Source of the DNA: Pomacea canaliculata
Lineage: Eukaryota; Mollusca; Gastropoda; Architaenioglossa; Ampullariidae
Assembly (NCBI RefSeq): GCF_003073045.1
Contig: NC_037594.1
Span: forward strand, 18,482,927 to 18,546,926
Reading direction: 5' to 3'
Length of the DNA: 64,000 bases
Of this stretch, positions 1 to 11,207 are shown in pieces (position 1 is the stretch's first letter; each line of letters opens with the position of its first letter). The translations under genes and the position numbers were made by a program. The notes under the pieces were generated by a model. That model did not search any database. It saw only the letters and a list, made by a program, of their open reading frames with translations, and had not been told where the DNA came from.

Positions 1-777
1 CAATTTTCAGAAAAATAACATAATTGACTGATTGTCCAAACATTTTGCATTCCTCCGTCCCTGAAACTGAGAGGTTGAGGTTGCTCTGAGCCTCCTGAGA
101 CCACAGGTGAGGTTAGCGGGACGTTGAGACCCGTTAGGCAACGACCGTTAAGACAAACACGGGCAATCAGCAGCAGCATCCTGTGGTGATGCCACTGTGG
201 CTGGTCAGCACGTGACACCTGAGGTGATGGCGGAATGTCTCAGGGAAGGCGGGTGGCTGATTGCCGGACTGAAGATAGCATTCTGACAAGCGTGAGACTA
301 TCTTAATGTTGGCGACGAGGATAGCATCCTGTAGAAGCCCGAGAGTTCTCCTGTAACAACTTGTTTGTTAAGGTGTTGTGTACCTGGCAGGCCTGTGGTC
401 ACGCTTGATGTTCCCACAGCTGGAATCGAACGCAGCGATCTCAGGATAAGATAATCTCAATGAAGCCGAGAGAGGGAGGACATCCTGTGGTAGCAAAGAC
501 CTCACAGACTGTTCATAAGGCAGTTTTGGTGATGTGCCCCTCTAGTTAGGCTTTCAACATTTAGAACATTACTTTTATTTGAATATTATAAAAAGTATTT
601 AAATAATAGATTTATTTAAATTTATTAAGGCTTGTGCTTACCTTTTAAAAGTATATCTAGGGCAAAATTTTTATGAAATAAATGCCGTTAGTTTGTTAAA
701 AATATTATTTATCAAAATCTGAGAACAAATTTGTGTCCATTTCATAAGATACAAATCTTTGAATATCACAGGCGTTG

Positions 778-885
778 TTTGTTTTTTTGTTTTTTTTTTT
801 TTTGTTTTTTGTTGTTGTTTGTTGCTTTTTTTTGTTTGTTTGTTGTTTGTTTGCTTGTTTGTTTGTTTGTTTGTTATTTTGTGTT
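778..885. repeat. T-rich / (TTTG)n low-complexity tract
   Basis: A run made almost wholly of T, TTTG and TTGTTG units. Open frames across it on either strand are artefacts of the simple repeat. Confidence 0.85.
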
Positions 886-2500
886 TTTGATTCTGATTTT
901 TTGGAGGGGAGGTCAAGACTTCATTTCCGATGACATCCCACAGGTCAAATCAGTGACCGAGCAGAGCTTACGCACACTGAGGTCATTTGTAAGGCTAATT
1001 CACGATCCATCTTTTAAAAAAATAATTTATTTCGCAATTTTGTAACAAAGTAATGACAGCCGAATGTTCTGTTAACTTAGAAGCAGCTTTCAGATTAATT
1101 TCATGTTTGACTGAGGTTGACTTTACCGCCCTTTGTCCTTTATGCTTGTCTACTTATTGTCTATTTGCACCCACGGTCCATTTGCGTCCTCCATCACAGG
1201 AACGGGTACCTTATTATCAAGATCAATTTAGAATGTTTTAAGGCAGGAAGTATCGCATTTTAACTTACACTAGAGTATGTTACCCACATCTATGATACAA
1301 ATATCATTGTTATATACATGTCCTTCCCCATGATCGACCATCAAGGGTGGGTTTTTTTTTCTCTCTCTCCTCTTCCTAAAAGCTTTGCTAAGTGTAAGTA
1401 AACTGCAAGCCCTCAAGGGAGGAAGCCTCGCTACCCGGGTGACAACTATCTAATCAGTAGTCGAAAGGTGTTGAGTCAACTGAGAGAATAACTTCAGGTT
1501 TGGATTATCTAACGTCGCCGGCTCCATAGACCGATGTTACCCGCCCTCTGATTGAAGAACTCTCCATCAGCGAAAACGAAATCAGGTACCCAAGATACCC
1601 GAGATATGCAGTGGCAAGTGGGTTCGTGCCTCGTCAAGCACTCTCCTACCTCTCGACACAACAGAAATAAATTGACCATCCACCCCGGCATCCATCTTAC
1701 ATGCATTTAACTCTCGTCGTCCTGTTCAGAATGGCGACTGCAGACAGGTCGGCCGACATCACGGATTTAAGGTTCGTGCACAGGGATTTCTTTGAAGTCT
1801 GGCGGCAGGGGAGGGGCGAGAGAAAGGTTAATCAGGTGTAAGTGCAAGTGTTTACTCCATGGCCAACAAGACGGCGCCACGGTCGTGAGCTCGATGGCAC
1901 GCGCCTGCAGGAAGTCCCATGGCCACCGGCCGTTACCTTGACAGCCTGCGGGTAGAGAAGTGCAGCTAATTAGCCGGCTACCCCGGGCCGTCCACATCAT
2001 TGTTTGAAGTCAAAGAAAGGTGTAGTTTGCGGTGTATTTGCCGGCACAACCTCAGGTGGAGTGTCCGCGGAAGGAGGTTCGGAAATCGCGAAAACTGTTC
2101 CCACACCTCAGACCGGGGAGGTTCAATATCAGCCAGACCATTCCCCCCACAAAAAAAATCCCGTCCTTATCTGTATTTTTTTTTTTTCTAACGGCACATT
2201 CTTACTTCCCCCTTCACAGATTCGTCCCCCAACAACCCTCCATTGACATCACGACTGGTAAAATGGATATGAAAGCTAGTCGATCAGATTTTTATTTTCC
2301 GTGTTTGTTTGCTCGCTTTTCTGAGAGTTGGCAGGAGGTTTTGAAAGTCTGGCTTTTGTTAAGGGATAAATACGTGAGTTTATCTTTTTAAAGTTTTTTT
2401 TTATCCTAATGTCAATACCACTTTCTTCACTTTATTCTGTGAAGAGTTCGGAAGGCGAATGTCAGAGATCAAAGTTCCACTCGGGACTTGACTCATTTAC

Positions 2501-2660
2501 ACAGATGGACAAACACGCAAGCACTTTTTTCGTTCGCGTTCTCCTTTCAAACATGAATATATATGTCTGTTCATTTGTACGGATGGACAAACACGCAAGC
2601 ACGTATACATATACGCATGCTTTCGTTCACAATTTAAACATAAATATATATCGGGGTGTA
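2501..2660. repeat. two-copy tandem repeat, period about 78 bp
   Basis: The string atggacaaacacgcaagcac occurs at about 2504 and 2583, each time followed by a related AT-rich segment containing atatatat. Two diverged tandem copies, no coding interpretation. Confidence 0.7.
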
Positions 2661-4785
2661 TATGTTCAGGTAGGCGCAAGTTCCCTCACATAAAAGTATT
2701 TAGACATCTTGGTCCATAAAGAAGATTTCATCCAACAGAAAAATAACAGTCTGCAATGAAAAAAGCGGCAGATTTTTTTTTTTACTTCGTGGTTTTGTCT
2801 TTCTTAGAGCAATGAGCCTGGCTATGGCCGGGATGCCACGATGTACAATTTCACCGATTATATTTAATGTGATAACTTAATTTTCATCTATCTTTAATAA
2901 AATAGAATTTTTAACATGTTAATATTTTTCTCAGTTCCCAATCAGGACAGATTCCCACGCACAGCTTCACCTGACATCTACACTGTTTTTCTTCGTGCCT
3001 CCGATATCGACAATATTAATAAGTAATTAGATAATCATAAGCGGCAGAGATTATAATTTACTGTCTAATATATACTGAAGCCGAAAACTAACCAGCAATT
3101 ATGTGATCAAAAGTGAGAAAACTGAAAATAAATTTTAAAATAGACATTAAAATTAATTCTGTATGGACGAGCAAAACTAGTAAGTAATCAGACGACACGA
3201 AATTAAATGACAAAAAGCTAGCAAGTCATTAGAGAACAAAAATAACAAATAATTAGCTGATGTAAAATGGAAGTAAGCCATTAAAGGTCTGGCGCAAAAA
3301 AAATATATAAAATACCATACAGTTACAATAATGTGGCAATAAAAATAAGTTTGAGCACTCGGTCGTTTGGTGCTCGATGGGAACAACGCGATTTAACGCG
3401 ATACCAACGTTTATGGGAAAATGTGAGGCAAAAGTTGGGACAAAAAACATCTTCAACAAAAATTGATGACTGGGCCTTATCAAGTAGACAAATAATAATA
3501 GAACTAAAGCATGTGTTGGCAATCGTCCGCAGTAGATGGCCATTCTGTTCGCGCGCGCGCACGCATCCAAACACAAAAATTGCTTTTTGGAAAATTATTT
3601 GACTTTCGGTTATCAGTTTGCAAATCTTTGTATCCTCTCAACTCTTCAGAGAAAAATGGTTCGGAGTGTGGGGCTAGTACCGGTCTGTGCAGAGCTCAAG
3701 ACTCACACTGTAATAAATGTCGAATAATCGCCTCAACTGGGGAGGACTGACTGGCAAACGCAGTATTGAAATAAAATGTCATGCCACTCAAGATTTCCGA
3801 TAAACTGTAGTTGTTGTTTGTTGTTGTTGTAATGATAATACTAACAATAATAGCATATAATTATAGCGCATTTATTGGCTTGAGAATGAGTTCAGTGAGC
3901 AACATGAAAATAAATACTTTCGCATGCTACAAAAACAAAGGGATGAGGGAGGAAGAGGAAGAGAGCGATGGAGGGAAAAGGAGACAAGCTAGAGGTATTT
4001 GTGAAAGTTGTGGACTTTTATCTTTCGTGGGTTTCGTTTCAGTGGTTTTGACTAATCGTGGGTTTGTTGTCAATAATTCAATAAAATTATTTTTTTAAAT
4101 TAGTTTTGAGACTTACAGTACTGCGGAAAATTGCAGACGACACGCACAGGATAGAAAATGGGAAAAACTTGTTTAAAAATAGTTTGGTCAGTGATAAGTA
4201 CATGAATTAGAATATTTTAATTTGTACATCTAGCAAAATACTGTATTGTTTTACTTTTTGGTGGGTTAAATATGGTGAACAGCATTAGAGTTCTTGAGGG
4301 AGGGGTGGGGTAGAAAAATTAGAAATGCTTGCAGACCTCAGCGAATATAAAGAGCCGACTTCACATAACATATTTAAGTCTGACTTGATGAGTCAGAGAA
4401 GAAATAAAATTACCCAGGCTGTACGAGAGAGAGAGAGAGAAAAAAAAATCTGAGCCATTTCCAAGTAAGAGTTGAAATAATCTGCCTCACTACCAGCAAC
4501 TTCTCGTGTCAAGAATTAAATGAAATGTCACTCGGCACTTTCATTCCACAGTTCTAGTAGTAACACCTGTCCATGCAAGTCTCAACCCTTGACATAGTCA
4601 GTAATTACCTGAGGGGAAAAGAAGTTGATGGTCTTTTTTAAACTGATCAAACGCAGGAGAGAAATTGGGGGAGGGCACAGTCATAACCCTGACAGTCGGG
4701 TATGCTTGAATGTTCTCGGGCGTGTCGTCAATAATTTACAAAAAAAAACAAACAAACAAAAAAAAAACAAACAAAAATAAAAAGC

Positions 4786-6520
4786 TTACCTGGAAAAAGA
4801 AGAGTTCAGCTGGTAGACGGCTTGGGAACCATTGTCCGAGTAGCTCTGAGGCCATTGGGGGGAAGACCCACTGACATTGCCCACCCCACCCACTCCCCCG
4901 ATCCCGCTGTACACACCAGTGTTGCAGGCGGAAGGCGGCGTTGACGCGGAGGGATAGGCGGAGGACTGGTGGTACCACTTGATGAAGGGGTTGTTCATGC
5001 TCTGCCGCAGGAGTGCTTCGTCGAGGCGGTAGGCCCGCCGCTCGGCCTCCGTGTAGGGCGAGTAGATGGTGGACAACGCTGCTGCCGTCGGCGGAAAGGT
5101 CATCTGGTGGCTCAGCCCTCCTCCCGTAGCAGCGGCAGCAGCAGCGGCGGCGGCGGCAGCGGCACCGGAAGCGGCAGCCCCCAGGTAGCCGTTGGCGAAC
5201 TGGTGGTGATGATGGTGGTGGTGGTACATGCCCAGGTCGCAGTCCTTCTTGCGATTGCGGCGGCGAGAGCGACGCCGCTGGCGGAAATCGCCGCGGAGAA
5301 AGTCTGCATGTTGGCCGGGTGGATGGCCCAGTAGTTACCCTTGCCGTCCTCGCACCGCCCGGCCTTGATGAAGCAGTCGTTGAGCGACAGGTTGTGCCGC
5401 ACGCTGTTCCGCCAGCCCTGCCACGGTTCTTGTAGTAAGGAAAGTTCTTCTCGATCCACCCGTATATGGAGCCTAGGTTCAGGCGCCGCTGCGGCGACTC
5501 CAGGATGGACTTGGCGATGAGAGCGATGTACGACAAGGTTGGCTTCACCTCTCCTCCCGTCACCTTCCCCTGCTCCTCCCCGCCGCCGTCCTGTGAGTGC
5601 GGGGGGGTCTCGGCCTCGCCGCCTTGTCTGCTGGTGTTGTCCTGGGGGGAAACATCGTCTCCTTCCACCGCTGCTTCGTCGTCGCGAGGAGAACTAGTGT
5701 TCTCATCCGGCGTATGACCTTCTGTTCCCTGTTGTTGTTGTGGCTTGTTGTTGTTGTTGTTTGTCAGATTGGTGTGTCTGCTGCAAACTCCCTGCGCCGA
5801 TGGCAACGCTAGCGGTGAGACTGGGATCTGTGCGCATCTTGTACTCATTGTGGGCAACATCAGTCTCCATCTGCAGGCCCTCCGGACCCACCTCAGCACC
5901 CAGCTCGCTCCCCCCACGGACGTGATGCTTCTGTTGTTGGTGTTGATGCTGCAGCTGCAGGTGAGCATGATACGACCCGTGCTGAACATACTGCTGTGGC
6001 GGCTGTTGCTGCTGGTGATCGTCCTCGGAGTACCGGGCCTCCCCGTAGTCCATGAGGTAGCTCCTGTTCCATTGACTTCCTGCTTCATGAGGAAGTTGTC
6101 CGCAACGGCGCTAGTCCTGACCGAGGCACCATAGTCCGCCATCATGTCCATCTGGCGGATCGTTCCCCCTCCACCAATAACACCCCCACTCCCACCTCCA
6201 CTGGTACCACTGCCAGACACTTTGTAGTAGCCAGGCGAAGAGTTTGTCATGAAGCCCGAGTGGAAGATTGTCGACGACGGGGGAGCTGTTGTCGACTCCG
6301 CGTAAGAGGGTGGCTCCCTCGGGCCGTACCCCTGAGGAACCATGGCGTTGGAGTTGACATAGTTTTGGTAGCAAGCAGCAGCGTCCATGGAACTTTCAGG
6401 GTAACCGCTTGGATGAAACTTGAATCCGCCCGGTTCGAAACCAGGGACGGTGCCATAGATACCGCTGCTCTGGTGATGGTGAAGGGAAGGGTATCCTGTG
6501 TCGAAAGGTGAAGTCTGCAT
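4786..6520 (-). CDS. forkhead-box (Fox) transcription factor, frame broken by indels
   Basis: Encodes a winged-helix DNA-binding regulator acting in the nucleus. It starts at the ATG at 6518-6520 ([11 protein letters not shown]). A long low-complexity N-terminal region, rich in Gly, Ser, Gln and His, leads to an acidic stretch. The forkhead domain lies at about 5280-5530: [14 protein letters not shown], then [26 protein letters not shown] and [14 protein letters not shown] basic wing ([16 protein letters not shown]), seven His, a long poly-Ala tract and a Gly/Ser-rich tail follow. The domain is spread over different frames. Apparent one-base losses occur near 6070, 5430 and 5300, and a slip lies in the CAA repeat near 5745. 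Three of the four lie in homopolymer or triplet runs, which suggests assembly error, although decay is possible. The last codons (SSFSR-stop) overlap a perfect donor CAG|GTAAGC at about 4787, so a further 3' exon may exist. The domain looks closest to FoxAB/FoxQ2-type proteins. The class is my inference, so I give no symbol. Confidence 0.85.
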
Positions 6521-7739
6521 GGCGACAGGCTTTTTCTTTTGGTCCTTTTTAAAAAGCAGACAAGGTGTTTGTCCTACGCTCTAGACTTCCGCTGCGGTTT
6601 GTTGACCGCGTCCATAACCATCCAAATTGTTTTCAGCTCAAAATGGAGCGCTGTATGTTATTCGACAGAGGAAAATAATCACTCAAAAAGTCCTTGTGAG
6701 AAAAGCAAGTGTAACAACATGGAATCCGCTAGGTCAAAGCGGCGAAAGGCCAGCGTCCTACCAGCAGCCAAACCTTAGTCGCAGTTGTCCAACTATCGGC
6801 GTGTTGGACCAGTTGGGGAGCCAGTTTTTGCCATCTGTTTGGCGAAAACAACAAGGGGGATTAACCGGCGAGTGCTGTTTCGGCGATTTAACGGCTGGAC
6901 TATCTCCTACCTTTTAGCAGCAGACGCAAGACGAGTGTCTTCCCCTGGGGTGGTCCAAACTGTTATTAACCGACTCCAAACTTGAGCGGACGCCATTCAA
7001 ACAAGTCCGAACGGCACGCCGCCACCGTTCCGAGGGAGGTGGGCGTTGACATGCATGCCGTCGGGTGCCGGGTAACTCGTCGTGCAATACCCAGGTCCAG
7101 AAACCTGCCCACCTCCCCAACCGCGCACACCCCTTCGACTTTTCCTCGGCCTTGCATTTGATGGAGACAGCCAATCCCGGAAAGTGGGGTGCCCCGGGTA
7201 CTTCGTAAAGTAACTGGTTAGAACGGAGAGGAAACGATTTGATTGGCTGGCAGCAAAGATTGTGCAGGTGGGAGGGCGTGCTTGGTGTCCTTAGTGACAC
7301 GAGGGCGATAAGATATCACCTGTATCACCTCCATTTTTATTCTGAGGCGGCAAGGCACGCGTCTGGAAGTCAACGAAGCACTGAAGGAACGTCTCGCGGG
7401 AAGGTAATATGCAGCAGACACTAAACTAATACACAGAGTGAGCTTGGGATAAACATGAGGCTAATATTCAGAATGAAGCAGCAGCTAATGCGCAAAATGA
7501 AGATGCGGCTAAAAAAAATGAAACAGCTGATGATGTGAAACATTTTTTTTCTGTTATATATCGGCTAATAAATGCTTCGCATACAACACATAATCAAGAA
7601 GTGGCGATGGTAACTTCGTTGATGTCGATGTTATGTAACTACAGGGATTAGTGTTGAGCTCATCCCGCTCGGGGACACATTTCACAGCGCTTTAGACCAA
7701 ACCGGATACCCGACTGGTTAAAAGAATTGTTGTCCACAT

Positions 7740-7890
7740 TCGAAGGCGAGATTAGTTAACGGTTCGATACCCGTGTGACGAAGTGCACTTATTTTTTCAT
7801 GCCCACCCCAAAGTGCTCGTGCGGATGAATGGTTATGAAGCTGTGGAGGACGGAAGATGGCATCGCCCTCGCGCACACAAAATCTGGCCT
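7740..7890 (+). repeat. possible tRNA-derived SINE copy
   Basis: Contains a pol III B-box-like string ggttcgataccc followed by cgtgtgacg, a C-rich middle, and ggaagatggcatcgccctc. The same order of blocks recurs near 58.6-58.77 kb. Assignment as a SINE is inferred from the shared layout only. Confidence 0.3.
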
Positions 7891-7965
7891 CGAGATAAGG
7901 GGGATCTCTAGTATCTCACTTTCGACTGGTAATAGGAGTAACTCTAGCTTAAGTGCTTCTATTTC

Positions 7966-8050
7966 GTTGTTGTTGTTCTTCTTCTTGTTCTTGCTCTTCT
8001 TCTTCTTCTTCCTCCTCCTCCTCCTCCTCCTCCTCCTCTTCTTCTTCTAC
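7966..8050. repeat. (CTT)n/(CTC)n microsatellite
   Basis: Uninterrupted pyrimidine triplet repeats running from ttgttgttc through cttctt to cctcct and back to cttctt. Confidence 0.9.
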
Positions 8051-11029
8051 CTGGTGCGCATATACAGACTTTTTAAAAAACTTGTGTCAAGCATCGGACT
8101 TGCCAATGAACATCTGATGCTCGCATAAACATTTAACTGACCAATGAATACCTGACTGGCCATTAGCCAATAAATACACGACAGTCTGATAAACATCTGG
8201 CTGTAGAATAAACATCTGACTGATCAATAAGTCATCAGCGTAGACTGGTGTACTGCTTGTCTATTGAAGAAAACAAAGAAGATACATCATACCAATTGCT
8301 TAAGCATTGTTTTGGGGAACTGATGTAAAAGCTAAAGCTAAATTTCTCACATGAGTTTTCTTACATATGACAGCGTATTGTGCATCATAAACATATGGGA
8401 ACGACAGATCAGTGTACCGTGAGAATGTTCAGGTAGGCATGTCACACTGGCGAATCTTTAAATAGGTTTTTTTTCTTAAGGAAGAGTGGGGATACCCCCT
8501 GACCTGGTGTCCGAAGAAATGAAGAACAAAGTGCTTCGTCGTGGATAAGATAATCCCCAACGCTTTTCTTTTGTCGTCTTTTACATCTCGTGATGAATCA
8601 GGTACCCGGGTGTTGTCGGTGGGGGGAGTTTTCTTGTTACCGATAACCCAGGTAACTGCTAGGCTACGTCGCCTTCCAGACAAGTTTGCTCAGCCATATC
8701 ATCCATCCACAACGACGTTTACACTCATGCAAATATCTGTAAACATACAGTCCAGCAGAAAAATCAGGTTGATCCTTATTCGGGTGATGGATGGATGGAC
8801 TGGTTACATGGCAAACTCACGTTACACTCACCAAGAATTTGCCGAATTTGCTGTTGTTGTTTTGGAGGGAAAAGTGCCTCCACCTTATGGCGATTCCGCA
8901 TCCTAAGTGTATGAGGTTCTGGGGAAATATGGGAGTGGGTGATGGGAGGAACAAAGAGGGGCGAGGTTTGGGTTGGTGTGTGAAGATAGACGCTGTAGGT
9001 GTTGTTTACTGCTGCTACAGCCCTCTTTTTTCTGTTGTTGTCTCATGCTCTTGGTGTTCATGAGGCCTGCCATGTCCGCAGTGATGTACTGCACGGGTTG
9101 CCATATTCCTTGTATTCCTTATTCTAGACTTCTATTTAGTTTCAGATATTATGTTAGTCTTTACCGTTAAAGGACATCTACTTTTAGTTTTCTTTATTGT
9201 CTTTGTAATCCTGGTATTTGTATGATTTGATATCTTCTTTAAAGTTTCTGTGTGGTTTTTTTTTAGGGTTAAGACTAATACTTTATTAAGTTATCCCACC
9301 TTATGTTTGGTTATAATTCTGGTTTTTGATGAGTGGAGGAACTTAATATTTCCTACGGTTTACTTTGTTTCAAATATTAAAATTTACTGTATGGTTTAAT
9401 CAGTTTTTTGTTTTGGTATTTATTGGGTTGTTAAGGCTATCTAGTTTGTACTTAGCTTGTTGATATGAATCTATAAATTAGGTTGTCTTGCCCCACTGAT
9501 GACAATATAGTGTGCCATAGCTGGGCCCTCGCAGATTTGGCAGTGGGCTTGCCAGTCCCTGAAGGGGACGTAACTCACGCCTCTTTTATCGGCCAGTCGA
9601 GGCGCAGTTACTGTTCTTTGCCCATGCCGCACTCCTCGACTCGCACTCCTTTGTTTTTCCATCTAGTTATTTGTATTAGAACCTTAAGAAACAGTAATGA
9701 TTTTCTACCTTTAAAGAGTATATTGTTTTTAATTATAAAACCCATTGAGCATATTTCTCAGTCCGTGCAGGTAACTGCCTATCATCTCTTTTTTGTTTAT
9801 ACAAAATAAGTTCTTGGTAAACAATATTATATACATGTATAACTGTGTGGGTAAGTTTTACAGTTGATAACTTATTTGCCAAAATTCAATTTTATCGTTG
9901 ATATACAATAGCTCCCAGAGACGTTTGAGACGTTTTTTGTTGAATGCGATGTCTTTATAAACTTCCAGCACTTCTCTCCGACACGTGGTTTTCTGATTTG
10001 TTTGGTTCTTATTGCAACGATTCCACTGAATTGGGGGTCATTGTAACAATCGGTCTCGTACTCTCGGTAATTGTTGACACTTAACCAAGGCGGTCCAGAG
10101 GAAAGGGCACCTGTTGTACATTTAGATGCCCGAACTCAATATTTTATCGTTTAATACTGTCCCTAGTGGGGTAGCAATTTCACATCAACCGAGTGGTGGC
10201 CTACTTGGGTGAAAAAACCGCATCATGGCCATTCTTAATCAGGGAAAGTGTCAAACCGTCTAATCTCCTAAGTGCCTCAAAGATATGTTTTTGAAAATAA
10301 AATTGGACTTAGCGAGTTATCAAAGTTCCGATATACTCAACAATCGTGTCAAAACCATTGGTTTCCTGTGACCCTCAACTTCGCTAAGTTTGGTCAAATG
10401 TTTGATATTTAAAGTAGTTTCTTTCAGCGACCCATTCATCACTGATATATGGAGCTTCAAGATTATCGTCTTGCGCACATCCAGTCTAGGAAAGATACTC
10501 TATTTGTGAGCAAATGAATGCGACAGTGTTCTCGAAAGTATCTCGGTAAAATACTACGATGATCATCAAAGAAAGAAAATCCAGATCGGGTTTTTTTTCA
10601 CAGATACTTGTTAAGGGATCCAAGCTTTTCCATTGGCTGTAGTCTTTGCAACATACGAGTACTTGTGTTCAATCTTACTTATGAAGCAAGGGTAAGTCTC
10701 TCCCCTGGGGCGACGTGGAAAGTGAAGAACAAATGTCATTTTTTCGAGGTGTTCAGATCCTGTTGAACTCTGGCGCGGTGCAAAAGTCTCATAGGAAAAG
10801 GAAACATGAAGTAGTGTCCGCTGGGTCTCGTCACTGCTTTATAATTTCGGAAACAATATGCTTTTTCCTGTAGATCCCCACTTCTGGGGAAACGACTTAC
10901 TCTCGCTTCATATTATTGACCTATTGTTTGTAGGCGAGTATCGCGAGAACGTAAAGGGAGAGGGTAAAGGAATCAGCCAGATTCTAAAAATGGCATCTTT
11001 AACTAAGTTTTATGTCATTAGGGCAAACA

Positions 11030-11207
11030 AACAAACGCATCCCACTAAAACCCTCACCAAACCTCACATTTTTACCCCGAGCCAAGGCTACATCACAGTC
11101 AAGCAGCCGCCCTGTAAACAGGTGTCACATTCAGAAAATCTGAACCCAGAACAGCCACTCCTCACTATACTGGCAATAAGTGCTAAGTGTTATGCCACCG
11201 GACCACA
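11030..11207 (-). repeat. possible tRNA-derived SINE, minus orientation
   Basis: On the minus strand gtccggtggcataacactta resembles a pol III A-box region, and gggttcagattttc about 50 bases later resembles a B-box. A body containing acacctgtttacagggcgg and a block reading tgtagccttggctcggg follow. The layout is that of invertebrate tRNA-derived SINEs. I cannot confirm family membership without a repeat library. Confidence 0.35.

Larger units (their letters stand above)
1..4735. other. intergenic / downstream of forkhead gene, no gene recognised
   Basis: I see no convincing coding exon here. The stretch holds a T/TTTG-rich low-complexity run at about 778-885, loosely repeated GC-richer sequence at 1-500 (variants of agcatcctg recur), a two-copy tandem repeat near 2.5-2.66 kb, and a short (CG)n-like tract near 3553. 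Part of the right end may be 3' untranslated sequence or a downstream exon of the minus-strand forkhead gene. Confidence 0.5.

Noticed and set aside
671..1045. Lys/Asn/Thr-rich and Phe/Leu-rich open frames
   Set aside because: They are translations of a T/TTTG simple repeat.
4969..5334. Plus-strand open frame across the forkhead region
   Set aside because: It is the antisense shadow of the GC-rich poly-Ala/poly-His coding sequence.
7755..7790. B-box-like ggttcgataccc considered as a tRNA gene
   Set aside because: No acceptor stem or anticodon arm could be folded around it. A SINE remnant fits better.
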